From Actinomycetota bacterium (lineage in GTDB: Bacteria > Actinomycetota > Actinomycetes > Mycobacteriales > Micromonosporaceae), in NCBI GenBank assembly GCA_005885555.1, contig VAWN01000042.1, positions 31,587-95,586 of the forward strand: a stretch of DNA of 64,000 nt, read 5' to 3'. This document shows, in pieces, positions 63,960 to 64,000 of the stretch; position 1 is the stretch's first letter; each line of letters begins with the position of its first letter. A model generated the notes under the pieces. The model saw only the letters and a list, made by a program, of their open reading frames with translations. It did not search any database and was not told where the DNA came from. A program made the translations under genes and the position numbers.

Positions 63960-64000
63960 GACTCGCGGAGCCGTGCGGCTTTTGTCGCCGACACAACTCC

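Overview
The window is very GC-rich, gene-dense DNA with many GTG starts, 1-4 base start/stop overlaps, GGAGG-type ribosome binding sites and actinobacterial protein families (LAL regulator, ROK regulators, DUF6194, PadR, family-5 binding lipoproteins). I read it as the chromosome of a filamentous high-GC actinomycete, probably in or near Micromonosporales; the genus is an inference. I see no rRNA, tRNA, CRISPR array, transposase or phage gene. The hexamer GGTACC is about tenfold over-represented in much of the window.

Left part (1-14.7 kb): a signalling/conflict-type locus. A YehL-like MoxR ATPase (cut by the window edge) and a WGR-DUF4132 protein run leftward. Divergent from them is a membrane-anchored kinase of YegI/TerY-P type. 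Tail to tail with it is an operon transcribed leftward in the order: class III cyclase-like protein, STAND-like P-loop ATPase, SPFH-VWA fusion, VWA protein, PP2C phosphatase, second membrane kinase. The cyclase C-terminus and the ATPase N-terminus carry matching short G-D-x-V-x-G-D-K motifs of the kind that couple NLR-like sensors to effectors by amyloid templating. This is the most interesting system in the window.

15-25.7 kb: housekeeping and accessory genes. They include a secreted ASH-fold protein, a flavin monooxygenase with its PadR repressor (whose promoter looks leaderless and overlaps a palindrome), a COG4280-like membrane protein with a small partner, and a c-di-GMP module (FIST sensor, GAF-GGDEF-EAL, divergent TPR-GGDEF). 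Then come a DUF6194 protein, a decayed S53 peptidase remnant, an RsbW-like ATPase and an SDR epimerase.

26-46 kb: a glycan-use region. It contains a secreted GH92 alpha-mannosidase with an F5/8C module, a ROK repressor divergent from a ROK sugar kinase, and a complete Opp/Dpp-type importer. A 928-residue membrane receptor-like protein follows, then a secreted GH2 enzyme and a Frc/Rbs-type sugar importer. The enzymes suggest outside-in trimming of mannose/glucosamine-containing glycans, uptake of the products and phosphorylation inside.

46-64 kb: a polytopic membrane protein, a large LAL (LuxR) regulator, two GNAT enzymes, class I lysyl-tRNA synthetase, a second ROK regulator with an unusually palindrome-rich leader, a GT2 enzyme, an acyl-CoA synthetase, a Tat-type sulfatase, a PLP decarboxylase, another GNAT, and an operon of a secreted LolA/MucB-like protein with an ABC exporter. 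Several convergent gene pairs overlap at their 3' ends, and a cruciform-like inverted repeat lies at 49.85 kb.
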